A stretch of DNA of 64,000 bases from contig CM050655.1 in NCBI GenBank assembly GCA_027574665.1, positions 8,117,170 to 8,181,169 of the forward strand. Direction: 5' to 3'. Made by a program: the position numbers and the translations under genes. Source of the stretch: Rhynochetos jubatus (Eukaryota > Chordata > Aves > Eurypygiformes > Rhynochetidae). This document shows, in pieces, positions 1 to 13,618 of the stretch (the stretch's first letter is position 1; each line of letters begins with the position of its first letter). The notes beneath the pieces were generated by a model. That model was not told the origin of the DNA, did no database searches, and was given only the letters and a program-made list of their open reading frames with translations.

Positions 1-2257
1 TTTCTTAATTACAAACACAATTATGAACGTGCATCTCATTCTGGATATCCAGACTGCTGTAGACATCGAGTGTTTCATTTACAATGGAACATTTGTGGGT
101 AAGGTACAAGGGTTGTGACGCATTTTAGTGAAATCTTTGGCAGGGATAATGCGTAGCAATCTTTAATTCCATAGCATTTGGAAATGTGGGATGGCTGGAA
201 AAAAAGCTGACAACTACTGGGGTTTTATTGAGAAATATACATAAATTCTCCATATCAGCATTAATCACTACAAAAATACACGAGAAATGGGAGGAGTACA
301 ATGGCAGTCTTTCCAAGAGACACGAAGTTTTGTTCAAACAACTGGTACAGGCTCAAAGGTCCTTTACAGACCCCACAGAAACTGTTCCAAAACGTAGAGT
401 TACGTTCTTAACGCACTACACGTAAGTTTGATAAAGGGGGCGGATTTGGCTCAGCAAACGCTGCCGCAACTCGCCATTTCAGGAACTTTCTGGCTTGCCA
501 GTTCTAGAAATCCCTGCAAGTGCTATACTGCAACCTATCAATGAATAACCACCGCTTAAACGCTTTCAAAGTTCTCAGTACCTTAGATTAGCATCAAAAA
601 GCTGGAACTTCCATCTCAACGTTGTATCTTTGGAGACGGCCTTCACCATAGTCAATCCATCCTCAAGTATCAACAAATACGTCCTATGCCTTTAAATCAT
701 ACATATACCTAGTTGCTTTGCAGGGGAACACTGATCCTCCAGGCTAATCCTCTCCCAGCCACCCCAGCTGCCTTTTCTTCTCCAGTTTTCACATGCCTCT
801 GTCTCCGGTTCTACCTTCAGTGAAAATCAGCTGCTGCCATACTTCGCTACGGCTGCTGTGGTGATCACTGCGTGTCAGACTACAAGTTATCTTCCAGACT
901 CAACTACAGCAACAGCTGTCTCACGTTCCCTGGAGACGTGATGCAGACTGTGAAATCAGAGTTTACACCTAACAACAGAATGGTGTCAGTCTGACCGTGT
1001 ATCAGGTAAAAATCTAGTGATAAGATTACCTCAGAAGTCAAGAAACTGGGAAACCAGGCGAAGAAGATACGTCGGTGGATGACTTTTAAAAACTAAAAGG
1101 AAATTATTTTCTGTGTATATTAACTAGGACTGTGAAAGAAGACAAAATTCTCATTTTTCTTATCTGTGCCATTTTTGTAAAGAAAACAGTCTCACAGCAC
1201 CGATATTAATGAAATCAAGGTCAAGTGAAAACCAGGCATTTCATTTTTCTGTAAGAAGGGGCAGGAGTAAGACAACATGGGTCAGGTTCCCTCCTGTTTC
1301 TAAAGACATGTTGTAATGGAATATGAAATCAAATGGGTAGATCTAATGATGGCATCATTATTCTCATTTGTATTCCCCATTCATACATAAACCACGTAAA
1401 GCAATTTATCATTATCACACAATTTCCAGATCATATTTGTTATTTAATAAACTGCTGCTTGATCAACAGTGTGCAATGTGCTGTATCTAAAGTTCAGAGT
1501 GCCTAACGCCACCTCATTGTGGCAAAGAAGGTGAAACTCCACCGGTTCCTTGGTAGAACTGAGTTCTGGCTGGTTTGCTTTCAATCATTTCATATGCTTG
1601 GGGGAGCAGTTTACAGAACAACAATGATCTACTCAGCTGGCTTCCCACATGTTTCAGTTTACAGACCTCCCTGTAGAGAAGCAGATCACCCTACCACGAA
1701 TTTAAATCCACTGACAGTAGCTTCCTTCTCTTTCATGGATCCCATAGAAAGAACTCATGGACTCCTCAGCGTCTGCGGGCCACATACTGAAACCTGATCT
1801 GTTCCATTAAGGCAGCTCTTGTATAGTCATGCACCTACCAAACGAAGCCTAGAATGGCTAAAAATGTGTTAATTCTTACACGGATCGAAGGACGCGTAAC
1901 GTAGATGCATCTAAAAACTTATATTAAGCACACATCGCATACGCTCCGTCCCAGCAGCTGGACCCGAACCCCTGGAAAGGAATTTTGTCGCTGGCATCAC
2001 TGAGAGCAGGATCTGGCCCATGTTCCTTAACGCACAGTGACACTGAAGATATATGTTGTTATAGTACCGAATATTTTTTATCTTATCACATGTAAGCTGA
2101 CTAAACCAGGAGTTATTTATAGAGGCTAATTCACATTTTTACAGCATATGGATGTGCTTTTTGCCAGCTTTAGCATGAATACAGTTTATATTCATTAAGG
2201 CTGAGCTAGCTAATTAACCATAGACAGAATTAGTGAGTAGCTTTCTAGTAATAGTAC
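1..2257. other. Intron or 3' flank left of exon 7
   Basis: No certain exon was found here. Two minus-strand segments have strong acceptors and continue in phase 0 from exon 7 (1248-1192, ending in a stop; 1092-1030, ending in a donor). Neither has a recognisable motif, and they are treated as hypotheses. No repeat was recognised. Confidence 0.5.
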
Positions 2258-2398
2258 CTCAAGGTTGCCAATAATTTCATTAGGGATTTCACCCGCTGCG
2301 GACTTCCGATATTCAGCAGTGACACCAGCCACAGCATCTGCCTCAAAAGACTCTCCCTCAGGGCAGGGCTCCTCCAGGTAATCCTCTTGAGCGGACCC
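2258..2398 (-). CDS. CABCOCO1: CABCOCO1-like, exon 7 (acidic tail, residues 212-258)
   Basis: The 141-nt exon (47 codons, phase 0 at both ends) has the acceptor gttgctgctag| and the donor CTTGAG|gtacta. It reads GSAQEDYLEEPCPEGESFEA, then a DAVAGVTAEYRKSAAGEIP stretch ending NEIIGNLE. It is strongly acidic and low in aromatic residues, as expected of a disordered C-terminal tail. It lies 382 bp downstream of exon 6 in the gene sense. It ends in a donor, not a stop, so at least one more exon follows to the left. Support comes from splice sites, phase and composition rather than a recognised motif. Confidence 0.6.
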
Positions 2399-2780
2399 CT
2401 AGCAGCAACCAACAACAACAAATATGTGAGTTAGAACAACCTCCTGCTCTCTGCAAGCCCAAACAGTGTCAGCTCAAAGACATGCAGCAATACACGAAGC
2501 CTGGTTTTGGGAACCCCTGCTCTGGCAGTGTCTCTCTCTCACAGCCCAGGGCAGGCAGATGCTGAGGTTATGAAGTCCACCGGGAGAGAGCCAGAGGTGC
2601 TACGCAAATGTCCTCTGTTGACTGATTAATGTATTACAAGCAACTTCAATCTTAGAAGAGAATCCATGCTATATTCTGGGGAATGAATATCATTAGTGAC
2701 TGGGCTCCAATGGGAATAAATCAACTAGGAGGCTTATAGAAAAATAACTTAATAAAAAAAAAAAAAAAGGGAGCAAATAC
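2399..2780 (-). other. Intron between exons 6 and 7
   Basis: A 382-bp intron bounded by AAG|gtattt and gttgctgctag|. It begins with an A/T homopolymer (16 A on the plus strand near 2753-2768). Nothing else was seen. Confidence 0.6.
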
Positions 2781-2894
2781 CTTAGATTCTGTCTCTGCAG
2801 CTGTTGGTGATGTGAATGACGAATAGATATCTGAAGGTATGCCTTCTTCCAGCAGAGCAGGGAGGGCAGGACCTGCAGGTTGGCCAAGTTCAGT
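2781..2894 (-). CDS. CABCOCO1: CABCOCO1-like, exon 6 (proline-rich linker, residues 174-211)
   Basis: The 114-nt exon reads TELGQPAGPALPALLEEGIP, then SDIYSSFTSPTAAETESK, in phase 0 at both ends. The donor is TCTAAG|gtattt. The acceptor is ...cgtatgag|, downstream of a run of about 18 T in the gene sense. A stronger-looking internal acceptor (cctgcag|, exon start at 2872) would give 92 nt and break the frame with both neighbours, so the longer form is preferred. LLEEGIPSDIYSSF is the recognisable family motif here. It is separated from exon 5 by a 29.7-kb intron; direct joining gives ISNE-TELG. Confidence 0.7.
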
Positions 2895-5800
2895 CTCATA
2901 CGGGCAGTATTAAAAAAAAAAAAAAAAAAAGTAATTCAGGTTTAATTATTGCTGCGAGATTTATTGCAGATTTTTTAAAATGGAAATGAAATGGCTGGCA
3001 AACAACAAAAAACAATACCTTTTTTGTTACTATCCAGGTGCTCAGAACTGGAAAGCATACTGAAAATGATTATAGATCAGCTTTAATTTCTAGCTGCACC
3101 TCAAGGGGCCCTCTTTATAATACTTGGAAAGAACAGGTGATTTTCATAATTTCATCACACTACAGCTTCTTACTCATGTGGATAATTAAGTTTAGAAAAC
3201 AGAGCTTGGGTAGCATGCAGTCTTCCCAGTGCAAATTTGTCACTTCTGAACGGGGATCCTGTTGCATATTGGAATTACAGGGCCCAGCTGACCACCAGGA
3301 TATTCTTTCAAAGGAGTCAGCTGGAGTAAAGTCATAGTGACACTGCATCCAGTAAGGCCTTCAGAAAAATACTTTAATATGTGACTATAATTTAAGAATC
3401 GCTCCAAGTTTTGCTGCTTCGTCAGCTTGCTCCCATTTCTCTTTCCTGTGAACATGGGAACCACCCTGGTATCCTGCTGGCGTGTGAACTGCAGCTCCAG
3501 GAATGCTCTGACAAGGAAATGGCTTTTTCCCTCTGGAGTAGCTGGATGCAGTGCTTAATCCTTGCTCTGGCTCTTGCAAGCAACGCAAAAGGCGTCCTTG
3601 AGTCCTCTAAAGGGACAAGGTTTCGCCTTGCGTTTTTTTTTAAAAAACAGGGGTGACAGAACGTACGTGCCAAACAGGGTGACAAAAGGCACTTTTAAAT
3701 AAGAAAGGAAGAGGGTATAAGACCAAAACGGTATGTCTGGGGCCTCTGCAGCGGGAAGTGCCCACCGAGAATACCAGGCAGATGTTCCAGTTCTGAGACA
3801 GCTGTTACAAACGTGGATGGTGTAAGTCAACGACATTAATCCACATCGGGGTAACTGCAGCTCCCATAAATTAATTTCCTTACTCTTTGAAATCATAGCT
3901 AGGCTGATATTTGGGTTCTTTAGTTACTTGCTACATGCTGAAATTATTAAAGGTTCTGTACATTTGGGAAAGCGACACAAAAATTGAAAATAAAGAGTGA
4001 GACGTAGCCGTTGTATGTTACTGCAGTAAAAATACCTTTTGTAGTCCTAAAAGCTTTTCACAACGTATGTTTGGTCTCTGCCATTATCTTCTAGTTTCCC
4101 TGTCACGGTCAGCTCACCAAACAGGGTAGACAGCATTAGCAAATGTTTGTAAGAAACCCAAAAGCTGACAGATTTCCAGAATTTAAGTGAGGAGAAAACC
4201 AGATTTTATAGAAGCATTTTCCTGTATCACTTGTGACTCAAATTTTACAGCACTGTGCTAGTGCCTACAGTCTCACAAAAGGAATAGTCAGAAAGTTTAG
4301 TTTTGGATCAAAATGAAAAAGCCTTAAGTTGAGCTAAATGTTCCCCTTTCTGAAATAAAAAGAAGCTTTGTTTTCAAATTCTAATTTTTTTAAACTAGAG
4401 CACTTTTGATTTAATATTTCCATTTTCTCAGATTTCTTACCATATATTTTCTTCTTAAAAATATTAGCTGAATTGGATGAGAATTCACAGTTACTTTCTG
4501 CTTCTCTAAAATAACATTTTTTGGTTAGTTAGCTAGCTATTCACTCCAAATATTTGCTTTATTTAGATTAAATCATTATTCCATTTATTCCCTCCAGTCC
4601 AAATTTCAAAAAATTAAATAATGTCAAAAAACTAGACCGGGTTTTTTAAATCAATTCCTGGCTGATCAAATACATTTTTGTAGCATGGATAAGATTTTCA
4701 GAGGTTCTGTTTTAGAACAATATTTTTACTTCACTGTGTCCTTTTAAAGAGAGCCGTTCTTTACTCATCTGTTCCGCGTCTAATAATAACCCTTGGATCA
4801 TTAAGAAATAACTAAATTACGGCAGAACCAGTCTCTTTAATGAGCCATAATAGTCTCAACGTTCAGCCAAAAGTTTTTTTAAAAGACTCTGAAACTTCAG
4901 TGTAGAATATGAAGTATTTTGTTTAGTAATAATAAGTTTATGAGCAGTACTACAGTTTACAGCCCAAATATAGTGACCTAAAAATGCCATTCTGCATTGC
5001 TCCTTCCTATACATCGTGTCCTTAACAAGTCCAGGGGAAAATTAGAACGAACGAATTGCGGTGAGAGCCCGAAGCCAACAAACGTATTTAAATGAATCCT
5101 TCTGATGCAATACTTTCCTTTAAAAAAATACAATTAAGCCTTTGTATTTCCTTTGAACAAAACCTCATGTTTAATAGCACCAACGGCCCTGTAGTAAAAT
5201 CTATTTAAAAACAGAGGAGACACAGTAAGTTTTATGCAGTTACAGTGGCTTTAAAAAATGTTGCTAGTTTCTGAAGTCTCAGTAAATTTATGGTGAATTA
5301 CTTCCACTGACCTACATTAAAAACTTCATCCTCCTTTTTTTAATTCCTGAAGATTTGTCATTACGTGAGCATTATTCACTATGACAAAGATGTATTGCTC
5401 AAAGTGTCCTCTTGAATCAATATAACTATCGAAATGTGAGAAACAGTTTGGCAAGACGATAATGCCTTAAAATTAATTGGCGATATTTTCCTGCACATTG
5501 CGGTCCAAGGAGTCCATGAGAATTCAAACATAAAGAAATGGTAAGGCAGTTGCACAAATGTAGAGGGCATATCAGTGTCAGCTGCAGATAAAGGGATGCT
5601 CCGCAAGAGACCGGAGGGAGCAGAAGTTAAATGCGAGATTCTCACTAATTCCTTGGTGGGGTCGGGCAAACCAGAGCAGGCCAGAGGCTGCTCCGACAGT
5701 CAGCAGAGGTTGATGCGGGAAGCAGCATTCAGCATCACCTTTACGTTCCCACCCCAGTTGCATCAAGCCTCGGTGCAGTCACAGCTGAGGACTGTAGCTG

Positions 5801-8800
5801 GTGTTCAAACACCGCTCTCAATGCGCAGCCCCATGCCACGATTTTTCTCTGGAATTCTTTCCAGTACAAGTGTGCACGGAGAGAGGTAAGTATAAAAAGT
5901 GCCGTGTTCTTCTGTACATAAACCCACATGCTTTTCTTGCTGAGAGCTAGCCAATTACCTTCCTACAAATGCAGGCAGTGCAAAGACAATAAAATAGCGT
6001 ACAGGAAAATTTCTAAAACAGAATAATGGCAGGAAAGAAGATTGGTAGAGCATTCTAATAAACGAGTTCCACAGATGTGGTAGTTATTATAAAATTAGCT
6101 TTGCATAACTTACCGATATACCATTACATTTTCCCCCCAGATGTTATCTGTTACTTAAATTAATTTTGCTTAAGTTACTATTATTGCAGATTTTATCCAC
6201 ACTGTATTTTATTATTTAAGTTTCTGTGGCATAAAACAAGCCCTGGCTGATAGCATTACTTTTAATAATATATGTAAGAGGTTTTAGTATTATACAAATG
6301 GCTGCTGGGTATATCTTAATAGTCATAGCACAGAACGTCTGCTCTCAAAATGTTATGTAGATTAAAACCAGCTATTTACTTACACTCTAATTCAAGTCAT
6401 CGGAAAGGTTTGCAGTATTTATGTATGCGGCACGAAGGGAAACAATCTACTCGGGGAATAAATATCAGAGTTTGGAAATTAGCAAAGCTAAGGTCAAGGT
6501 CAGTTTGGATTTGCTAACATACTTGCTGAAAATTGGAATTTATAGGTTATGCTTATTCATTTCATAAATGAGAAAAGAGCCTGGGGGGGTGGGGTTGGTG
6601 TATTTGCCTCTTTGATACAAGGCTTTTGTATCACAGAAACTTTTTTAAACCACCTTTTCAGCTTAATATTATGTGAAATTCTGTACTCCTCTCCACAGAG
6701 TCTTAACATAAATTCTCTGTAGCTGATCTTACCAAACCTAGGAAAATAATTATTTATAAGGATTGGAAAAAAATATCCCACGTTCAGCACGGACCATTTC
6801 TAAAGCCTTGCAACGTCTTTCAAAGCCTTGCGATGGATATGGATTTGATGTCGTATGAATGAGAGACGCATTTAAAAAGGGTGTTCCTTGTGTCTTATCC
6901 TCTATATTCGTCTCATCTGTGTAGTTTCCAACTGCATGCCACGGGACTTTATGCTACCAGAGACCCGCGCACACGTCTCTCTTGCATACGATCACACGTG
7001 AGGTTTGCTGTGAACCAAAATATTTCAGACAGGCGTTACACTGGTTTGCCGCTCACGCTAAGCACGCCCAGCTCCACACCTACAAATATGCTGAATTTCA
7101 GTTGCTGGAATAAAAGCCTTTTACAAGATACGGTTTGTTAGCTGCCTGTATTTCATGTGGTTGAATTTGAATGAATAACTAATGGACAGAGATGCACTGT
7201 CTCACGCTGACTCAAACCAGCCTGCCTTTGTTTTGGTGCGGGTTTTTTCCCTTCTTTAACCTGCCAGCATATGCAAACCCAACAAATCCACCCTGCATCC
7301 CTTCTGAGGCATCGCCCACTGGCGTTCTCACAGGAGGGGAGGTTTCGGGGAGGCCGCTGGTAGCTCTACAAATACACCTGCCATCCTGTTTTGCAGCAGT
7401 GCTATACACAAGGTCCAAAAGGACTGAAGGAAATTATGAAGCACTCGAAAACTTAATCCAGATACATGATCTGTGCGGTGTAAGAGGGCAGAGCTTCCTT
7501 CTGAACGTCTTCGCTGCACACATTTGTATTCATATTGAAAGTAGAATTAAGATCAATGAGGGACAAAACTTGGCCTCTGAAGTATGTTCCCCAGTTGCTA
7601 ATGATGTACATGGAAATTCTGTGTGCATGTTCCTGGGCAGGAGTTTTCAAACCGTTGTTCCTTAAATGAGACAAAAGTTCCGCATGTCCAAGGTATACTT
7701 TATGCTCCTTTCCCTGCATTTAAAAATTCAAGCTAATACGTTCTAAAGAGAGTTTTTCATGTTTCTGAGCTGGGATGCGAATCAACTTTGTTGACAACAC
7801 ATCAGTAGCTAATCTAGTCCAAAATAGCTACTTGAAGCAATTCGGTGCCTACATTGACAAAACAGGATCTAGCCCTCCCCCCAGGAAGCTGTAAATCAGT
7901 CGGTGACATCTGGCCTCAAGGACATCAGAGTCATCTGAAATGTGGTAATTTATATTAATGAACATCAATATTAATTTTTAAATATAAAGAATTTTCTACT
8001 GCCATTATGTTTACATACGGAATATTATTTATAGCTTGTGTTCCTCCTTTCCTACATTTGCCCATAAATTATTGTAAGGAAACACACTGCCACAGTTATA
8101 AATATTTTTCCTTGGAGTTAAAGCTTTTAAATATCCTCTTACTGTTTCCAGTAACTATATGAGGGCAACAACCAGGATTTTCTTGCTACTCTAGGAACTG
8201 CTGCCAATTTTAATGCTTGACTGAGTAGAAAAGGGTGCTTCTACAAAAACAACCAAAGCCTTCCTCTCTAGAGATATCTTAATGCAGAATGCCCTTAATA
8301 CCTAGATTCTGCAAAAATATCCTAAAATACCAGGAAAAAAACCCAACTAATATTGATTTTACTGGGCTGCAGTCATCTACTTCGGCTTTTACCAACCTTC
8401 CAATTATTACTGCCAATTTGCAGATTATTTAGAAAGACAAAATGAGAGACATCCAAAAAAGAAAAAAATCCCCAGTTGGCTTTCATGCTGAGGACACATC
8501 ACTAAATGATTCACCTTGGAATGGTCACTCTAAATTCACGTTGTGTTTAGCACTGCCAAATCTCCTAGAGTTATGGGATTACAAGAGAATCTCAGCTTTC
8601 ATTTAAAAATAAAGTTAGTGTCTAGCTCTTACGGTTGCAGAGGAAAGATTGAAAGCATAAATCTCGAAAGCTCAAAAACTAGACGGCAAGCAAAAGGAAC
8701 CAAACAACAAATATTTTCCAGCGGGTCTCATGACTTTTTGGGATCTGCCTCCCCATTTGAAATGCTTGAGGTTAACAAAACCCTTTTAAAACCAATGCAT

Positions 8801-11800
8801 ACAGATTCTGGGGAGGGGTGAAGGATTATTCTTTTTTTATTACCTGAAAGTGTAACTCTCGCATGTCAGGACTACACAAAGTGCCACCCGCCTTTCCACT
8901 TCAAGGGCACCCATCAAACAACCAAAGAGCAGGCAGTTCCTATTCTGGCTGGTAAAGCTATTTTACAAACAATAATAAACAAGAGCCTTTCCCACAGCAA
9001 CCACCTCGCTGGATCTGCGAATATTTTTCTTTTTTTTAAAAAGGGTTTTTTCTGCTAGTCATGTGATCACATTAGAAAACCATAAAAGCATGTTCTGTTG
9101 AACTTGATGCGCAACAGTTGGTCTAATACATTGGTAGCATATGCCATATCGGGCCAGAGCTTTACATTTCTTGGTTGTGCATCTCTTTTTCCAATTCATT
9201 TAATCAGGAAAGATCTGAGATGAATGCTCAAACTATTGTGATAAAAGTACGAAAGAATATTTGGCCAGGTGCTTTTTGGTCCCTCTTTCTGGCAGGAGGC
9301 TTCATACATTTTATAAAGAAGCGCTACAGTCTCACACTCGCAGAAAACCAATTTGCATGAGGGCATGCGCCTTTGCCGATAAAATGGCCTATAAGAATTA
9401 AATTGCTTAGAGGGATGGTATTCATCACACCTGCTTTAGGGGCTTTGTCAAACCCCTAAACCCCTCCTTGTAGTAAGCGCAACGACGACTGCATCTCCTG
9501 GGGGAAAGTCAGAGCAACTAAGATGAATTAAGAACGTAACAACTGTTTATTATACCTGCCCTGGTGCACGGCAAGGACGGCCTGTTACCTCTCCCACTGG
9601 CCGTACAGGGAACTCAGGCTCCCTGGTTTGCCTGGTGCTGGGAAATATGAAATATTCCCTGTATTATTCAAAGGACCACTGTAGAACCTCAGGAGGGATT
9701 AACAGCACCACACGCTCCTCCTGCAGCCTTGAGCGTGTACGGCAAAAAGTCAGATGACTGTTGGCATTATCCTTATCCTGGGCTGTTTTTTCCAGGTGTT
9801 ACATCCGAGATTCAGCAATGTTTCATCAGCTATAACCGTTCCATAGGGCTTTAGGTCAGCCTGAACACTGCCAAAAAGTGCTAAGGTAGACATGCCTATC
9901 TCGAGCGTGTATGTCTACCTCTGGCACGTCTTGCGCTGCGTACACACTCGTTAGAGCAGGTAAGGAGCTGCGTGTTCCCCCACCAGATTTCTCTTTGTTC
10001 ATTAAGCACAGTCGTCAGCTTTATCTAACTGTGAGTACAATATACGTGAAGGAAAGGCACTGAGAGGGTTCCCAAAAATCCTAGGAAAACTTCACAAGAA
10101 ATCTTTGAAACAAAAAGGGTTCAAGAAGCAATTGGGAGCTCCTGCTCCCAATTTTCTGCTGTAGATACAGCAATAAGTAGTCACTGCCTGGACAGACGTC
10201 CCACCTCCTGCCTCTGGCATTCCTGAACAGCCTTCCCTTCCTGTCCATTTCCTCTGAAACCAGCATTTTCTCCATGCAAGACTGGTCACGGACTAGCCCC
10301 TCACACAACCGTCCCGTACTCTGTATGTTCCCACGCCACCAAATGACAAAGCAATAAGCTCCCTCTAAACTCTCAGTCATCAGGTGCATTAGATGTGAAT
10401 AGGCTCGTCTATATTGATTCACTCCTAGCTGACGCTACAGAAAAAACTGCTCTAACATTTAAAAGGTTGCATTAAAAAAAAAACAACAAAAAAAAAACCA
10501 CCAACCTAAAGAATATTGATTCTGAGCTAAGAGGGAAAAAAAAAAATGCTCACACAATTTAAAAACTACAATATAGATTTTTTTTTAAAAAATATGCTAC
10601 ATTAGAAAACTTTTCAGGATATACAGTCACATTAAAATGGGGAGCTTGTGTTCTTTGTTATTAGACCTAAACCATAAAGTCTTTGCCTGAGTGTGTAAGT
10701 TTCTGTTAAAACAACAATTTGTCCTGTGGACTGTAAATTCAATTACTGTTTTTATTGGAATCACATTTTGCTTTGGAAACAATCATGCAGAAAAACAGCC
10801 AGTAACTTGGACATCTTAAAAACATCTCAAAACAGGCATGGCTCTGCGAACAAATCAGTTATGGTAATTCTTCCACTGTGAATGGCAATGTTTTTTAAAT
10901 CCATTTCCATATTTTTAATTAACACCTAGTTCAAAAAAAAAAAAAAATCTTACTGTAGGTCATTTTAATCACAAATGGGAAAACAAATTTACTTTATCAG
11001 AAAATTGACTCGACACTATTTTAGGGACTTATTTTTCATGTTTTTTATCATCAAAATTAAGTTATTAACATACATTTTCCAATTTGGGAATGCAGACGTA
11101 AGCCAATTTTTCTCTCAAATTTCAGAGTTACAGTTTTCAGTCACCTCTCTATGTGAAACTAGTCTATTTTAGCACCAGAATATCTGATTGGCACACACAA
11201 AAACCCACGTAAGTCTAAGATACCAGTACTCCTTTACAACTGCTTTTCTATATAACTTGAATCTGCAGTCTTCTAACCATAGTCTGTTAGTCAAAAGAAA
11301 CCACCACTTCCTTAAATCACACTTGAATTTCATACCCCATTGTAAACAGGCTCTCATTACAGCCCGTGTTCATAAATCTGTTTATACTGGATGTCAGCTT
11401 GAATGCTGGGGTAGATTTTAACTCTCTCATATAATACTGTCGTTCACGTTAAACAAAGATGCAGTTGTGGATCGGGGTAGGGTTCGTCTGGTGAACGCAA
11501 GAGTTAAACAAAGCTTTGCTTCAGCATAGCTTGGCTTGGTGGGTGATTTGAAATCTAATAAGTTTCCTCTTGGTAAACTGCCAAAGCCAACCACGCCTTG
11601 GATGATGTGAGGTTGTTTTTGAGAAGGTAACATCTCCGTACAGATTATCTCCTCCCACTTCAACTTGGAAGGTTTCTGAGAAGAAGAGTCATTTCCATTT
11701 CTGTTGCGGCATGAAATAGTTTCTGGTGAAAAAGCGCGTAAATCTCATTCTGCTTTGACTTGTTGGGAAGCTCACGACAAATCATATAATCAAAGGTGGA

Positions 11801-12903
11801 TATTTCATAATTTGTTAAACAAAGGTTGAGGAGAAACAACCATTTCTACTGAACAATTTCTCCCCAAATAGAAAAATAACAAACCAACCCTCATCTAACT
11901 CCTTATCTCTTATAAACTCTTCATCTTCTAGAAAAGTACTGCACACAAGTAACAAACCAACAACAATCTGACATTTTCAAGATCAAGAAGATTTCCATAA
12001 TCATACTAAATCTTAACAAGTCTGGATTGAAAGCAAATACTTCAAATTTTGAAATGAACATCTTGAATTGGCTGTCAAATAAGTGAATACAAAAGGTACT
12101 GGGTTGAATTGCACACCACAGGCTTTCCTCTCCTCCACGTTTTTGAAAACCCCTGTTCTACAAGAATAGGCAAGGACAATGTGATCACCAGGTTCGCAGA
12201 GTTTGTTTGATGAGAGAAAGACAATGTGTCAGCTTTTGATGGAAAAAAATGAAGCAATGATGTCAAAGGGATTTATCCATTTATTCTTTTTAGCAGCACC
12301 TTTTCCCTGGTAGCTTTCCTAAACAGCAACATCATGAGCACCTAGAGGGAGCAAAGGCCAAACAGCAGCACCCCCTCTTAAGAATGCATGGATATACCCA
12401 GAAATATGACATTGCCTACTCTGAAGCTGCTGTCGTTTGGTGTAACCCTCAGAAGAAAACACCTATCAGGAACATCAAATATGTCTGGATTGCCAAGCAG
12501 CAAAGTTGAGGAGAGGGTAGAAAAATCACTAATGGCTGGAAAGCTCAGCTGGCGATAGAGAGAAAGGCGGGCTGCATGGAGACACAGGAATTAAATGGGT
12601 CCTGTGGAAGGACAGACTTCACCTGTCATATCAAAGATGGCACGCTAAAGACTTCTGGAGGTGGGCCCTATTCACTTCCTTATCTACGTCAGGCTATTTC
12701 CCTCAGAGAATCCCTTGCTCCATCTAGATAAAATGTTGCATATCCTAAGTCCTCCTGCCATATGATCATTTATTTTGATTTTTACATTTGGCAGAATGTG
12801 AAGCGACTCTCACCACTGCCACTGGGTTTGTGGTTTTATGTTGGCCATAAAAATTCAACTGCATACCAAAACACAGTCTTTCTCCAGCTGACACAATCCA
12901 TAT

Positions 12904-12931
12904 ACACACACACACACATATATATGTATAT
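12904..12931. repeat. Short (AC)n/(AT)n microsatellite
   Basis: About seven AC units run into ATATATATGTATAT. It is intronic. Confidence 0.85.
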
Positions 12932-13618
12932 CTGTAACTGCTAATTGTTGTTTAAACCTAGAAGGAATAAAAAATCCAACCCAAAAAATGGCTTTTAAAG
13001 AAGGAATTGATATCAAGAGCTGAAAAGTAAAAAGCGACCACTAGAGAAAAGACCTTACCAAACATAACAGACAAATTTTCGGTATAGTCCCCCTGCACAC
13101 ACTATCTTCACAGTTAAAGGATGGACTGGTTTAAGTGTTCTTTGCAGGTGTTCATTATATCATGTATACACTCTAATAAATCATACAGGATGCACAGCTC
13201 CGTGTGGAAGAAATACAGCTGATAGGAGATACCTTTGAAAAACTTGGCCCCAAAAGCAGAGACAGGTTATTTCTCCATGACAACAAGTAACTTAACAGAT
13301 ATATTTGTCTCACTATGGTAAATGAATCTCAAATCAACATCCTCCATCAGAGAACGATCTTAAGGTGCTCTTATAATACAAGCAATAGCCAAGTTGAGCA
13401 CTTTAACTGGATTTTTTTTTACAGCCCTAAAATTATTAAGATTTTGAACTTTAAATAATTATATTTCAACCAGTGTTTTACTAGTTCTCTTCCTACCTTC
13501 TCTGATTTTAATTTTCTCACTTGTCAGCATCTCTTGGCAGTGAGAACAAGAAAGACCTCAAACCTTTGCTGATTGCTTTCCACGCAATCTGATTTCTATA
13601 AATTAGAAGTTGCTGATG

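Noticed and set aside
5575-5889. 104-codon plus-strand frame ending at a good donor (GAGAG|gtaagta)
   Set aside because: The donor is attractive, but there is no matching acceptor or partner exon and no familiar motif. It could at most be part of an unannotated antisense RNA.
7192-7665. 157-codon plus-strand open frame
   Set aside because: It lies inside the large intron, shows no recognisable domain, has no splice or promoter context and has mixed low-complexity composition. Probably random.
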